Source: Gluconacetobacter sacchari
GTDB taxonomy: Bacteria; Pseudomonadota; Alphaproteobacteria; Acetobacterales; Acetobacteraceae
Assembly: GCF_014174255.1 (NCBI RefSeq)
Contig: NZ_JABEQJ010000031.1
Coordinates: 1 to 55,936, forward strand
Direction of reading: 5' to 3'
DNA: 55,936 nt
Shown here: in pieces, positions 34,413 through 44,525 of the stretch
Layout: each line of letters starts with the position of its first letter
How positions within the stretch are numbered: position 1 is the first letter of the stretch
Notes under the pieces: generated by a model
What the model saw: the letters and a program-made list of their open reading frames with translations, nothing else
What the model was told of the DNA's origin: nothing
Database searches by the model: none
Position numbers and translations under genes: made by a program

Positions 34413-35833
34413 CTGAACAGGGCCTGCGCCGCGGCCTCGGCCGCCGTCGAAACCGGCCCCAGCACGATCAGGAACCCGGCGGTCGCGATCCCCATCCCGA
34501 CCGAGACGAAGGACAGCGACAGCGGCCGCCGATCCAGCGGCGCCGCCGCCTCGTCGAAGAACATCACCTTGATGACGCGCACATAATAATAGGCACCGAT
34601 CACGCTGCTGACGACACCGACCGCCGCCAGCCCGAACAGGTGCGCGTTCACCGCGGCATAGAACACCAGCATCTTGCCGAAGAACCCGGCCATCGGCGGC
34701 GCGCCGACCATGCTGAACATGAAGATCGCCATCGCGGTGGCCAGCCCTGGATCGGTGCGGTTCAATCCGGCCAGATCGGCGATCCGCGTCACCGCGCGCC
34801 CCTTGCGGCGCATGGCGATGATAACGGCGAAGACCCCGACATTCATCAGCAGATAGGTGGTCAGATAAACCAGCGTGCCGCGCATGCCCTCCTCGGTGCC
34901 GGCGGACAGGCCCATCAGCGCGTAGCCCATATGCCCGATCGACGAATAGGCCATCAGCCGCTTGATGTCGGTCTGCGGAATGGCCGCCAGCGACCCGAAC
35001 AGCATCGAGACGATCGCAATGGCCTCGATCAGGATCTGCCATTGCGGCGAAACATGGCCGAACGGCCCCGCCATCACCCGCAGCAACAGCGCGAAGGCCG
35101 CGATCTTCGGCGCCCCGGCCATGAAGGCCGTCACCGGGGTCGGCGCGCCCTGATAGACATCAGGCGTCCACATATGGAACGGCACCGCCGACAGCTTGAA
35201 GGTCAGGCCCGCCAGCATGAACACGATGCCGATCATCAACCCCATCGGCACGGCGGAGGTCGCACTCAGCGCGGTCCGGATGGCACCATATTCCATGGTG
35301 CCGGCAAATCCGTAGACCAGGGCCGAACCATAGAGCAGCAGTCCCGACGCCAACGATCCGAGCACGAAATATTTCAGCCCCGCCTCGGCCCCCCGCACAT
35401 CGTCCCGCGCGAAGGCGCAGAGGATGTAGATGGCCAGCGACGACAGTTCCAACCCGATGAACAGCGTCATCAGGTTGCCCGACGACGCCATCATCATGGT
35501 GCCAAGGGTCGAGAACAGCAGCAGGACCGGAAATTCGAACCGCTCGATCTTCATCTCCCGCGCATAGCCGACCGTCAGCACCGTCGTCAGCGCCCCGCCC
35601 GCCAGACTGAGGATCTTCATGAAGCGGGCGAAGCTGTCATTGATGAAGATGTGGTTGTAACCGATCCCGTCGGGCGACATCACGACCAGGAACGCGGTCA
35701 GGGCGAAGGCGCCGATGCTCAGCATGGAGCAGGAGAGAAAGGGCTGTTCCTTCTTCTGCACCACCCCGAAGACGAGGATCGCGAGGCCGCACAGCGCCAG
35801 GACGATTTCCGGCAGAGCAAGTGTCCAGTTCAT
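34409..35833 (-). CDS. nuoN: NADH-quinone oxidoreductase subunit N
   Basis: The 474-residue antiporter-like membrane subunit has about fourteen hydrophobic segments. NuoN-specific segments are present: the LSSLAIYILCAFARDD loop, VPFHMWTPDVYQGAPTPVTAF, IKRLMAYSSIGHMGYALMGL and FSMVGAPPMAGFFGKMLVF. It forms a proton channel between NuoK/J and the next antiporter-like subunit. The ATG at 35833 is the first that gives the family N-terminus (MNWTLALPEIVLALCG). It lies only 23 bp after the nuoL stop, the place where nuoM would normally be. Confidence 0.95.
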   Translation of the reverse strand: MNWTLALPEIVLALCGLAILVFGVVQKKEQPFLSCSMLSIGAFALTAFLVVMSPDGIGYNHIFINDSFARFMKILSLAGGALTTVLTVGYAREMKIERFEFPVLLLFSTLGTMMMASSGNLMTLFIGLELSSLAIYILCAFARDDVRGAEAGLKYFVLGSLASGLLLYGSALVYGFAGTMEYGAIRTALSATSAVPMGLMIGIVFMLAGLTFKLSAVPFHMWTPDVYQGAPTPVTAFMAGAPKIAAFALLLRVMAGPFGHVSPQWQILIEAIAIVSMLFGSLAAIPQTDIKRLMAYSSIGHMGYALMGLSAGTEEGMRGTLVYLTTYLLMNVGVFAVIIAMRRKGRAVTRIADLAGLNRTDPGLATAMAIFMFSMVGAPPMAGFFGKMLVFYAAVNAHLFGLAAVGVVSSVIGAYYYVRVIKVMFFDEAAAPLDRRPLSLSFVSVGMGIATAGFLIVLGPVSTAAEAAAQALFR

Positions 35834-35856
35834 CGGTTCAAACCCGTTCCCGGAGA

Positions 35857-37797
35857 TCAATGGAAGACCAGCAGGGTGGAGACGAGCACCACCAGGCCGA
35901 TCAGCATCGTGAAGGCATAGATCGCGATCGAACCGGTCTGGGTCCGCACCGCCTGGGCGGCGGTCCCCGCCGTCACCCGGGCCAGGCCGTGGGGAATCCC
36001 CTCGATCACCTCCTCGTCCACACCTTTCCACAGCAGGGTGGCGAGGGCGCGATACGGCCGGATGAACAGATGGTCGTACAGTTCGTCGAAATACCATTTG
36101 TTCAGCAGGAACAGATAGATCGGCCGCAGGCTGGCCGCCAGCGACACCGGGACGCCGGGGCTGGCCACATAGCACAGATAGGCCACCAGAATACCCAGCA
36201 CGCCAGCAACGGTCGGCACCAGCGCAATCAGTTCCGGCGTCTGTTCCAGCGTCGCGATGATGGTGTTGCCCGGCGCGTTCACGATCGCCCCGTTCCAGAA
36301 CGCTTCCTGGCCCGCGCCGATATAGTACGGCGCCAGCAGCAGGCCGGCCAGCACGGCGCCGATCCCCAGCAGCACCAGCGGCACCGTCATCCAGGCCGGG
36401 CTTTCATGCGCGCCCTCATGCAGGTGCGCCTCGCGCGGCGCGCCATGGAACACCAGGAAGATCAGCCGCCAGCTATACAGGGCGGTGATGAAGGCGGTGA
36501 CGCAGCCCAACGTCCAGCCATAGAAGCCCAGGCCGCTATGCGCCATCCACGTGGCTTCCAGGATCGCATCCTTGGACCAGTAGCCGGCGAAGGGGAAGAT
36601 GCCGGCCAGGGCCAGGCTGCCCACCCACATCGCGCCATAGGTCAGCGGAATCTTCTTCCACAACCCGCCCATGCGGAACATGTCCTGCTCGTCATGCACG
36701 GCATGGATGACCGAACCCGCGCCCAGGAACAGCAGCGCCTTGAAGAAGGCATGCGTCGTCAGATGGAAGACCGATGCCTGATACGCCCCGGCCCCCACCG
36801 CCATGAACATGTAGCCAAGCTGCGAACAGGTGGAATAGGCGATCGTGCGCTTGATATCCGGCTGCACCAGCCCGACCGTGGCGGCGAAGAAGCAGGTCGT
36901 CGCCCCAATGAACAGGATGAAGGCCTTGGTATCGGGGGCGAACTCCACCAGCGGCGACATCCGCGCCATCAGGAACACCCCGGCCGTCACCATGGTCGCC
37001 GCATGGATCAGGGCCGAGACCGGCGTCGGGCCCTCCATCGCGTCCGGCAGCCAGGTGTGCAGGAAAAGCTGCGCCGACTTGCCCATCGCGCCGATAAACA
37101 GCAGCAGGCAGATCGTCTCATAGATCCGGTGCGTGCCGAACAGCGTATAGGTATCGTCGCCATGCGCGGGCACCAGCGCGAAGATATTGTCGTAGGTGAC
37201 CGAGCCGAATTCGACGAACAGCAGCGCGATCCCGACCATGAAGAACAGATCGGCCACGCGATTGACCACGAAGGCCTTGATCGCGGCGGCACAGGCGCTG
37301 GGCCGGTCGTACCAGTAGCCGATCAGCAGATAGCTGGCCAGGCCCACGCCCTCCCAGCCGAAGAAGAGCTGGATCAGGTCGTTCGACGTCACCAGCATCA
37401 GCATGGCGAAGGTGAACAGCGAGAGATACGAGAAGAACCGATAGGTCGGGATCGTCTCGTGCCCCATGTAGCCGACGCTGTAGACATGCACGAGGGCCGA
37501 GACCAGCGTCACCATGGCGACCATGGACAATGACAGCGTATCCAGCCGCAGCGTCCAGGCGGCATGGAAGCTGCCGGCGCGGATCCAGTCCGCCAGTTGC
37601 ACCACGACCGGCATGCCGCCGGCATGCATCGCCGTAACCAGCGCGCCACCGGCGCACAGGGCTGCGATGAGCATGACGGAAGTGGTCAGCGCCTTGGCCG
37701 GCCCGTCGCCCATCACCCGCCCGAACAGCCCCGCCACCACGCAGGCGAACAGGGGGCCGAGGACCGCGATCTCGAAAAGGATGGATGCCGTCTGCAT
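35857..37797 (-). CDS. nuoL: NADH-quinone oxidoreductase subunit L
   Basis: The 646-residue protein is the distal antiporter-like subunit of complex I. Signatures include NDLIQLFFGWEGVGLASYLL, the lysine-containing AIKAFVVNRVADLFFMVG, HTWLPDAMEGPTPVSALIHA, IKRTIAYSTCSQLGYMFMA and THAFFKALLFLGAGSVIHA. The long C-terminal lateral helix region and final membrane segment (IYAFTMLIGLVVLVSTLLVF) are intact. The gene is thus full length rather than a nuoL-nuoM fusion or a truncated copy. It follows nuoK by 7 bp. Confidence 0.96.
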   Translation of the reverse strand: MQTASILFEIAVLGPLFACVVAGLFGRVMGDGPAKALTTSVMLIAALCAGGALVTAMHAGGMPVVVQLADWIRAGSFHAAWTLRLDTLSLSMVAMVTLVSALVHVYSVGYMGHETIPTYRFFSYLSLFTFAMLMLVTSNDLIQLFFGWEGVGLASYLLIGYWYDRPSACAAAIKAFVVNRVADLFFMVGIALLFVEFGSVTYDNIFALVPAHGDDTYTLFGTHRIYETICLLLFIGAMGKSAQLFLHTWLPDAMEGPTPVSALIHAATMVTAGVFLMARMSPLVEFAPDTKAFILFIGATTCFFAATVGLVQPDIKRTIAYSTCSQLGYMFMAVGAGAYQASVFHLTTHAFFKALLFLGAGSVIHAVHDEQDMFRMGGLWKKIPLTYGAMWVGSLALAGIFPFAGYWSKDAILEATWMAHSGLGFYGWTLGCVTAFITALYSWRLIFLVFHGAPREAHLHEGAHESPAWMTVPLVLLGIGAVLAGLLLAPYYIGAGQEAFWNGAIVNAPGNTIIATLEQTPELIALVPTVAGVLGILVAYLCYVASPGVPVSLAASLRPIYLFLLNKWYFDELYDHLFIRPYRALATLLWKGVDEEVIEGIPHGLARVTAGTAAQAVRTQTGSIAIYAFTMLIGLVVLVSTLLVFH

Positions 37798-37804
37798 GGC
37801 CCGC

Positions 37805-38128
37805 TCAGCCCTTCATCATGGTGACGTCGTCGACCTCGATCGACCCGCGATTGCGGAAATAGACCGTCACGATCGCCAGCCCGATAGCGGATTCCGCCGC
37901 CGCGATAGTCAGGACGAACAGGGTGAAGACCTGCCCGGACAGATCGCCGAGTGCCGAGGAAAACGCGACGAAATTCAAATTCGCCGACAGCAGGATCAGC
38001 TCGATCGACATCAGGATGATGATGACGTTCTTGCGGTTCAGAAAGATGCCGAACACGCCCAGAACCAGCAGGATGGCGCTGACCGTCAGATAAGGCCCGA
38101 TGCCGATGCTTCCCAGTCCGCCGGTCAT
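37805..38128 (-). CDS. nuoK: NADH-quinone oxidoreductase subunit K
   Basis: The 107-residue protein has three membrane segments and the NuoK/MrpC pattern: [20 protein letters not shown], then [20 protein letters not shown] with the conserved membrane Glu, and [20 protein letters not shown] with the second. These glutamates form part of the proton pathway. It overlaps nuoJ by 4 bp and sits directly before nuoL. Confidence 0.96.
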   Translation of the reverse strand: MTGGLGSIGIGPYLTVSAILLVLGVFGIFLNRKNVIIILMSIELILLSANLNFVAFSSALGDLSGQVFTLFVLTIAAAESAIGLAIVTVYFRNRGSIEVDDVTMMKG

Positions 38129-38889
38129 TGCGCCAGCCCTCCATGATTGTCGGCGCCGTGCCCGCCCCGCTGGGTCTCATGGGCCGGAGTGGCCTGGGGC
38201 ACGGGCTCGGCCGTCACCCCGTACGATCCGGGCACCGACGCGATGTAGTAGGAACGTTCCGGCCGGCGGAAACCGCCATTGGCCGTCACCCCCTGCCCCA
38301 GCGGCACGGTCATCATGGCCAGCGTATCCGCCGCGGTGCGCTCGTGCTGCCGCTCGATATTCTGCCTGCGCCCCATCGGCCGTTCGCGCAGCGTCAGCAC
38401 GATGGCGCCGATCATCGCGACCAGCAGCACAAGGCCGCACGATTCGAACAGGAAGACGTAGTGCGTGTACAGCACGTCACCCAGGGCGGCCGTATTGGTC
38501 CGGCCCGGCGCCGCCACCACATGCGGCACGGAGGCGATGTCCTGCGCCACCCGCCAGTGGCTGAAGGCCAGCGCCAGTTCCGCCAGCAGCACCAGCCCCA
38601 CGGCCGCGCCAAAGGGGGCGTAGCGCTGCAATCCCTCGCGCATCTGCGCGAAGCGGACATCGAGCATCATCACCACGAACAGGAACAGCACCGCGACGGC
38701 GCCGACATAGACGATGACCAGGATCATCGCCAGGAACTCGGCGCCCGCGACCAGGAACAGACCCGCCGCATTGAAGAAGGCCAGGATCAGGAACAGCACG
38801 GAGTGAACGGGATTCCGCGCGCTGACCACCATTCCGGCCGACAGGATCAGCACCGTCGCGAACACGTAGAAGACGATTTGGGTCATCAT
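38125..38889 (-). CDS. nuoJ: NADH-quinone oxidoreductase subunit J, with long hydrophilic tail
   Basis: The first 170 or so residues are a typical five-helix Nuo[41 protein letters not shown] and a helix near [17 protein letters not shown]. The remaining 80 residues are hydrophilic and rich in His, Gly and Gln, ending [18 protein letters not shown]; this makes the protein longer than the usual 200 or so. The tail is on the cytoplasmic or periplasmic end, depending on topology, and has no recognised function. The gene overlaps nuoK by 4 bp. Confidence 0.94.
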   Translation of the reverse strand: MMTQIVFYVFATVLILSAGMVVSARNPVHSVLFLILAFFNAAGLFLVAGAEFLAMILVIVYVGAVAVLFLFVVMMLDVRFAQMREGLQRYAPFGAAVGLVLLAELALAFSHWRVAQDIASVPHVVAAPGRTNTAALGDVLYTHYVFLFESCGLVLLVAMIGAIVLTLRERPMGRRQNIERQHERTAADTLAMMTVPLGQGVTANGGFRRPERSYYIASVPGSYGVTAEPVPQATPAHETQRGGHGADNHGGLAQ

Positions 38890-38949
38890 CGGTGACCTTC
38901 CTGCCGCATGGCTCTTTTCTCCCGCTGCCGCACTGTCCCGGCCTCCCCC

Positions 38950-39438
38950 TCAGCGATAGGGCGCATCGAGTTCCAGCCGCCGCGCCAGGACGCTTTCCCA
39001 GCGGTCGCCGTTGGCGAGCAGCTTGTCCTTGTTGTACATGAGTTCTTCCCGCGTCTCGGTCGCGAACTCGTAATTCGGCCCCTCGACGATCGCGTCGACC
39101 GGGCAGGCTTCCTCACACAGCCCGCAATAGATGCATTTCGTCATGTCGATGTCGTAGCGCGTGGTGCGCCGCGACCCGTCATCGCGCGGTTCGGATTCGA
39201 TGGTGATCGCCTCCGCCGGGCAGGCCGCCTCGCACAGCTTGCAGGCAATGCAGCGCTCCTCGCCGTTCGGATAGCGGCGCAGCGCATGCTCGCCACGAAA
39301 ACGCGGCGACAGCGGTCCCTTCTCGTAGGGATAGTTGATCGTCACCTTGGGCTTGAAGAAAGCCCGCAGCGTCGCCCCCATGCCGGCCACCAGTTCGGCC
39401 AGCAGAAAGGAACGGACCGTTCGGTCGAGAGTGCCCAT
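38950..39438 (-). CDS. nuoI: NADH-quinone oxidoreductase subunit I
   Basis: The 162-residue ferredoxin-like subunit binds clusters N6a and N6b. Two 4Fe-4S motifs are seen, [12 protein letters not shown] (Cys 63, 66, 69, 73) and [12 protein letters not shown] (Cys 102, 105, 108, 112). It relays electrons from NuoG to NuoB. The ATG shares one base with the nuoH stop (TGATG). The open frame extends upstream inside nuoH but that part has no similarity and is not coding. Confidence 0.96.
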   Translation of the reverse strand: MGTLDRTVRSFLLAELVAGMGATLRAFFKPKVTINYPYEKGPLSPRFRGEHALRRYPNGEERCIACKLCEAACPAEAITIESEPRDDGSRRTTRYDIDMTKCIYCGLCEEACPVDAIVEGPNYEFATETREELMYNKDKLLANGDRWESVLARRLELDAPYR

Positions 39439-40463
39439 CAGCTCGCTCCTCCCTGGGGCAGCAGCCCGGTCGCCATCAGGAAACCCGCCGTCAGCACCAT
39501 CCACACCAGCGAGAGCGGGAGGAACACTTTCCACCCCAGCCGCATCAACTGGTCGTAGCGGTAACGCGGGAACGTCGCGCGCACCCAGATGAAGACGAAC
39601 AGGCAGAACAGGATTTTCGCGATCAGCCACAGCGGCCCCGGTATCCAGGTAAAGGGCGCGATCCCGATCGGCGGCAGCCAGCCACCGAGGAACAGGATGC
39701 TGACCATTCCCGACATCAGGAACATGTTGGCATATTCGCCGAGGAAGAAGAGGCCGAAGGCAAGCGCCGAATACTCGACGAAAAAGCCGGCCACCAGCTC
39801 GCTCTCGCCCTCGGGCAGATCGAACGGCGCGCGATTGGTTTCCGCCAGCGCCGAGATGAAGAAGATGATGAACATCGGGAACATCGGCAGGCAGAACCAC
39901 ACATGGCGCTGCGCCAGCACGATATCGTTGAGGTTCAGGCTCCCCACCGCCAGCAGCACCGACACGATCACCAGGCCGATCGACACCTCGTACGACACCA
40001 TCTGCGCCGCCGCGCGCAGCCCGCCGAGAAAGGCGTATTTCGAATTGGACGCCCAGCCCGCGATCAGCACGCCATAGACCCCCAGCGAGGAAATGGCGAG
40101 CAGGTACAGCACCCCGACATTGATATCGGCCACCGCCCACCCGTCATTGGTGGGAATGACCGCCCAGGCGGTCATGGCCAGCGAGAAGGTCAGGAACGGC
40201 GCAAACAGGAACAGGAAGCGATTGGCCCCCGACGGGATCACGGTTTCCTTGGTCATCATCTTGATCGCGTCGGCGAAGGCCTGCAACACGCCGAACGGGC
40301 CATTGACGTTCGGCCCCTTGCGAAGCTGCATCGCCGCCATGACCTTGCGTTCGGCCAGCGTCAGATAGGCCACGCCCAGCAGAAGCGGCACCAGGACGGC
40401 CAGCGCCTCGAGGACCGTCAGGATCACCTGGCCGATCAATGTGTGCAGAAAGAAATGCGCCAC
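39438..40463 (-). CDS. nuoH: NADH-quinone oxidoreductase subunit H
   Basis: The 341-residue, eight-helix subunit forms much of the quinone chamber. Typical segments are [25 protein letters not shown] near residues 36-60, [44 protein letters not shown] with the conserved loop glutamates, and [22 protein letters not shown]. It lies between nuoG and nuoI with minimal spacing. Length is normal. Confidence 0.97.
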   Translation of the reverse strand: MAHFFLHTLIGQVILTVLEALAVLVPLLLGVAYLTLAERKVMAAMQLRKGPNVNGPFGVLQAFADAIKMMTKETVIPSGANRFLFLFAPFLTFSLAMTAWAVIPTNDGWAVADINVGVLYLLAISSLGVYGVLIAGWASNSKYAFLGGLRAAAQMVSYEVSIGLVIVSVLLAVGSLNLNDIVLAQRHVWFCLPMFPMFIIFFISALAETNRAPFDLPEGESELVAGFFVEYSALAFGLFFLGEYANMFLMSGMVSILFLGGWLPPIGIAPFTWIPGPLWLIAKILFCLFVFIWVRATFPRYRYDQLMRLGWKVFLPLSLVWMVLTAGFLMATGLLPQGGAS

Positions 40464-40469
40464 GTCGCC

Positions 40470-42536
40470 TTACTCCGCCGCCACGGTCCGGGGATGGACA
40501 TAGATCCGCGAACACTCGCCCATCGTCGGGCTGGCCCGGCAGATCGGATCCGTCTGATAATAATCGTCGAAGACCGGGCGGAACGGCACCGGCGACACCG
40601 CGCCGACCCCCACCGGCCCCGGCAGCGCCGACACGTCCACCTCGTCCAGCCCGCCGATCACCCGGAAGACCGGATTGACCGTGGCCAGCCGCTCGCGCAG
40701 CGCCTCCATGGTGTCATAGGGCAGCGTATGCCCCACGACCTCGGAAAACGCCCGCAGGATGCGCCAATCCTCACGCGCGTCGCCGGGCGGCATGACCGCC
40801 TGGAACGACCGCTGGACCCGCCCCTCGGTATTCACATACGTTCCCGATTTCTCGGCATAGCTCGCGCCGGGCAGGATCACATCCGCCCGTGCCGCCGCCG
40901 CGTCGCCGTGATGGCCCTGGTAGATGACGAAGGTCTCGGGCCCGATCTGCGCGGTATGGAACTCGTCCGCCCCCAGCAGCCACAGCACCTCGACACCGCC
41001 GCTCATCATCCCGGCGGCGCTGCGCCCGCCCTTGCCGGGCACCAGCCCCAGATCCAGTCCGGCGACCCTGCTGGCCGCGCGATGCAGGACATTGAAGCCG
41101 TTCCATCCGGCACCCACCGCCCCCGTTTCGGCCGCCAGCGCCCAGGCAGCGGCCAGGATGGCCCGCGCATCCGACCGCGTCAGCGCGCCATGCCCGACGA
41201 TGATCATCGGCTTCTTCGCCGTCTTCAGAACCTCGGCGAAGGGATGCGTGCCATCCCGCAGCGCGGCCAGCACCTCCGGCCCCTCGCCCAGCACGTCCGC
41301 CTTGTAGGTCGGGTCGGCCGTCGGCGCGCCGACAAGCCCGACCGGAAAGCCGCCCCTTCCCGCCGAGAGGAAGCGCTTGCGGATGCGCGCGTTCAGCACC
41401 GGCGCCTCCTGGCGCGGGATCGACCCCACGACCAGCAGCGCATCGGCCTCCTCGATCCCGGCGATGGTGGTGCCGAAGGTATAATAGGCCCGGTGCGACA
41501 GATCATACTCCGCGCCATCCTGCCGGCAGTCGATATTGGGCGACCCCAGCGCCGTCATCAGGTCCTTCAGCGCGAGCATGCTCTCGGCGTCGCACAGATC
41601 GCCGGCAATGGCGCCGATCCGCTCACCCGCCACGCCCTCCAGCCGCCGGCCGATCGCCACGAACGCGTCCTGCCACGAGACCGGATGCAGCTTGCCATGC
41701 ACCCGCACCCAGGGCCGATCCAGCCGGCGATGCTTCAACCCGTCGACCGAAAACCGCCCCTTGTCGGCCAGCCATTCCTCGTTCACCGCGTCATTGACCC
41801 GGGGCACCGACCGCAGCACGGCGGTGCCGCGCACATGCAGGCTGATATTGGTCCCTACCGCATCGCTGACATCGATCGAATCCGTCCGCTTCAATTCCCA
41901 CGGCCGCGCGGTAAAGGCATAGGGTTTGGAGGTCAGGGCGCCCACCGGGCAGATATCGATCAGGTTGCCCGACAGTTCGGATGTCAGCGCCTTCTCGACG
42001 TAATTGGTCACTTCCATGTTCTCGCCGCGCGAGACCGCACCCAGTTCGGGCACGCCCGCGATCTCGGTCGCAAAGCGGATGCAGCGCGTACACTGGATAC
42101 ACCGCGTCATCACGGTCTTGACCAGCGGGCCGAGATATTTATCCGTCACCGCGCGCTTGGCTTCGTGATAACGCGAATGATCGGCGCCATAGCCGAACGC
42201 CTGGTCCTGTAGATCGCACTCGCCACCCTGGTCGCAGATCGGGCAGTCCAGCGGATGGTTGATCAGCAGGAATTCCATCACCGCCCGCCGCGCCTTGCGC
42301 ACGATCTCGGTGTCGGTCAGGATCTCCATCCCTTCCCCGACCGGAAAGCCGCAGGACGCCACCGGCTTCGGCGCCCGCACCACCTGCACCAGGCACATGC
42401 GGCAATTGCCCGCGACCGACAGGCGCTCATGGAAACAGAAGCGCGGAATTTCCTTGCCGGCCGCCTCGCACGCCTGGAGCGCGCTGGACCCGTTGGGAAC
42501 GTCCACGACGATCCCGTCGACGGTTACCTTCACCAT
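40470..42536 (-). CDS. nuoG: NADH-quinone oxidoreductase subunit G
   Basis: The 688-residue subunit carries the electron chain of the peripheral arm. The 2Fe-2S ligands are Cys34, 45, 48 and 62; the His-ligated 4Fe-4S cluster uses His94 with Cys98, 101 and 107 (NHPLDCPICDQGGECDLQ); the next cluster uses Cys146, 149, 152 and 196 (CIQCTRCIRF and DICPVGA). The C-terminal molybdopterin-oxidoreductase-like domain is present, without the extra cysteine motif seen in some NuoG proteins. The ATG at 42536 lies 5 bp after the nuoF stop; the longer frame is spurious. Confidence 0.96.
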   Translation of the reverse strand: MVKVTVDGIVVDVPNGSSALQACEAAGKEIPRFCFHERLSVAGNCRMCLVQVVRAPKPVASCGFPVGEGMEILTDTEIVRKARRAVMEFLLINHPLDCPICDQGGECDLQDQAFGYGADHSRYHEAKRAVTDKYLGPLVKTVMTRCIQCTRCIRFATEIAGVPELGAVSRGENMEVTNYVEKALTSELSGNLIDICPVGALTSKPYAFTARPWELKRTDSIDVSDAVGTNISLHVRGTAVLRSVPRVNDAVNEEWLADKGRFSVDGLKHRRLDRPWVRVHGKLHPVSWQDAFVAIGRRLEGVAGERIGAIAGDLCDAESMLALKDLMTALGSPNIDCRQDGAEYDLSHRAYYTFGTTIAGIEEADALLVVGSIPRQEAPVLNARIRKRFLSAGRGGFPVGLVGAPTADPTYKADVLGEGPEVLAALRDGTHPFAEVLKTAKKPMIIVGHGALTRSDARAILAAAWALAAETGAVGAGWNGFNVLHRAASRVAGLDLGLVPGKGGRSAAGMMSGGVEVLWLLGADEFHTAQIGPETFVIYQGHHGDAAAARADVILPGASYAEKSGTYVNTEGRVQRSFQAVMPPGDAREDWRILRAFSEVVGHTLPYDTMEALRERLATVNPVFRVIGGLDEVDVSALPGPVGVGAVSPVPFRPVFDDYYQTDPICRASPTMGECSRIYVHPRTVAAE

Positions 42537-42541
42537 CGCCC

Positions 42542-43867
42542 TTACTCCGCCGCCACAGGAATGCCGAGCGGCACCTGCGTGATCCGCCCCACGCCGTGGG
42601 CCGCCTTGTAGGACGCGATCCGCTCCTCCATCACCGGACGGAAATGCCGGATCAGCCCCTGGATCGGCCACGCCGCCGCGTCGCCCAGCGCGCAGATCGT
42701 GTGGCCTTCGACCTGGCGCGTCACCTGTTCGAGCATGTCGATTTCCTCGATTTCCGCCCGACCCTCGACCATCCGGTTCATGACCCGCATCATCCAGCCG
42801 GTGCCCTCGCGGCACGGCGTACACTGGCCGCAGCTCTCATGCTTGAAGAATTGCGAGAACCGGGCGATCGCCCGGATGATGTCGGTCGATTTGTCCATCA
42901 CGATCATGCAGCCGGTGCCCAGGCCCGAGCGCTCGGCGCGCAGGCTGTCGTAATCCATCAGCACCGTCTCGCACACCGACGCCGGCAGCACCGGCACCGA
43001 GCAGCCGCCGGGGATCACCGCCAGCAGATTGTCCCAGCCGCCGCGGACCCCGCCGCCATGCGTCTCGATGATCTCCTTCAGCGGCACGCCCAGCTCTTCC
43101 TCGAACACGCAGGGCGTGTTCACATGGCCCGAAATGGCCATCAGCTTGGAGCCGGCATTGTTCGGCCGCCCAAGCGCCGAGAACCACGAGGCTCCGCGCC
43201 GCAGGATGGTGGACGAAACCGCGATGCTCTCGACATTGTTGACCGTCGTCGGGCAGCCATACAGCCCCATCGCCGCCGGAAAGGGCGGCTTCATGCGCGG
43301 CTGCCCCTTCTTGCCCTCCAGGCTCTCCAGCAGCGCGGTTTCCTCGCCGCAGATATAGGCCCCGGCGCCGCGATGAATGTAGAAATCGAAATCCCAGCCC
43401 GATCCGGCGGCATTCCTGCCGATCAGCCCGGCCGCATAGGCCTCGTCGATCGCGATCTGAAGATGCCGCGCCTCGTTGAAGAACTCGCCGCGGATATAGA
43501 TATAGGCCGCATGCGCCCCCATCGCGAAGGACGCGATCAACGCGCTTTCGATCAGCTTGTGCGGCTCGTGCCGCAGGATTTCACGATCCTTGCAGGTCCC
43601 CGGCTCGGATTCGTCGCCATTGATGACCAGATAATGCGGGCGCCCGTCCGAATTCTTGGGCATGAACGACCATTTGACCCCGGTCGGAAAACCCGCCCCT
43701 CCCCGGCCGCGCAGGCCGGACCCCTTCATCTCGTTGACGATGGCGTCGCGCCCGCGCGCCAAAATCTCGGCGGTGCCGTCCCAGTCGCCGCGCTGGCGCG
43801 CCCCGGCCAGCCGCCAGTCATGCTGACCGTACAGATTGGTGAAGATCCGGTCCTTATCCTGCAACAT
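42542..43867 (-). CDS. nuoF: NADH-quinone oxidoreductase subunit F
   Basis: The 441-residue subunit binds NADH, FMN and a 4Fe-4S cluster. The FMN/NADH glycine motif is [13 protein letters not shown] (51-63), with [15 protein letters not shown] and [15 protein letters not shown] also conserved. The cluster ligands are Cys346, 349 and 352 ([13 protein letters not shown]) and Cys392 ([11 protein letters not shown]). GGGGGAGAG precedes the ATG. It lies between nuoE and nuoG. Confidence 0.97.
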   Translation of the reverse strand: MLQDKDRIFTNLYGQHDWRLAGARQRGDWDGTAEILARGRDAIVNEMKGSGLRGRGGAGFPTGVKWSFMPKNSDGRPHYLVINGDESEPGTCKDREILRHEPHKLIESALIASFAMGAHAAYIYIRGEFFNEARHLQIAIDEAYAAGLIGRNAAGSGWDFDFYIHRGAGAYICGEETALLESLEGKKGQPRMKPPFPAAMGLYGCPTTVNNVESIAVSSTILRRGASWFSALGRPNNAGSKLMAISGHVNTPCVFEEELGVPLKEIIETHGGGVRGGWDNLLAVIPGGCSVPVLPASVCETVLMDYDSLRAERSGLGTGCMIVMDKSTDIIRAIARFSQFFKHESCGQCTPCREGTGWMMRVMNRMVEGRAEIEEIDMLEQVTRQVEGHTICALGDAAAWPIQGLIRHFRPVMEERIASYKAAHGVGRITQVPLGIPVAAE

Positions 43868-43881
43868 GCCGTCTCTCCCCC

Positions 43882-44520
43882 TCAGCCCTGCTTCGCTGGA
43901 CTGTCCGCCAGCGTCCTGCGCCCACCTTCCGGCGCCGAATTCAGCCGGTCGATCGTCGGTCCCGGCACCGGGCGCTCGCCGCGCCGCAGCGCCTCGATCA
44001 GTTCGATCGTGCGCGGCCCGTCCAGATCCTCGTAGAAATCGTCATCGACCTGTAGGATGGGCGCATTGGCGCAGCCCCCCAGACACTCGACCTCGGTCAA
44101 GGTAAACAACCCGTCGGCGCTCGACTGGCCGAACCCCGAAATCCCGGTCGCCTTCTTGCACGCCGCGACCACCTCGTCCGAGCCACGCAGCCAGCACGAA
44201 GTCGTGGTGCAGACCTGAAGATGATACCGCCCGATCGGCTTGGTATTGAACATCAGGTAGAAGGTCGCCACCTCGTAGACACGGATCGGCGCAACCTCCA
44301 GCCGGCGCGCCACCTCGTCCATCGCCACGCGCGGCACCCAGGCGCTGCCGGTCTGCCGGCCCATCTGCTTCTGCACCACATACAGCAGCGGCAGCGTGCC
44401 GCTCGCCTTACGCTCGGGCGGATATTTGGCCAGGATCGCCGCGATCTGCTCTTCGCTCTCGGCATCGAAGGCGAAGCCGTCGGGCTGTTCGATCTGGTCG
44501 ATGGGGGAATGAGCGGACAT
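43882..44520 (-). CDS. nuoE: NADH-quinone oxidoreductase subunit E
   Basis: The 212-residue thioredoxin-fold subunit binds the off-path 2Fe-2S cluster through Cys104, Cys109, Cys146 and Cys150 ([11 protein letters not shown] and [10 protein letters not shown]). The helical N-terminal part with [16 protein letters not shown] is typical. It pairs with NuoF in the NADH-oxidising tip. The ATG at 44520 follows the nuoD stop by 5 bp. The C-terminal 40 residues are a polar extension common in alphaproteobacterial NuoE. Confidence 0.96.
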   Translation of the reverse strand: MSAHSPIDQIEQPDGFAFDAESEEQIAAILAKYPPERKASGTLPLLYVVQKQMGRQTGSAWVPRVAMDEVARRLEVAPIRVYEVATFYLMFNTKPIGRYHLQVCTTTSCWLRGSDEVVAACKKATGISGFGQSSADGLFTLTEVECLGGCANAPILQVDDDFYEDLDGPRTIELIEALRRGERPVPGPTIDRLNSAPEGGRRTLADSPAKQG

Positions 44521-44525
44521 CTCTG

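Noticed and set aside
35834-36175. Upstream in-frame extension of nuoN as a remnant of nuoM
   Set aside because: The 114 extra codons overlap the end of nuoL in another frame, are rich in Pro, Arg and Gly and show no hydrophobic helices, so they are a shadow, not nuoM.
34409-37797. NuoN or NuoL actually being a mislabelled NuoM
   Set aside because: NuoL has its long lateral-helix C-terminus and NuoN has its own signature segments (VPFHMWTPDVYQGAPTPVTAF-like and AYSSIGHMGYALMG), so neither fits NuoM.
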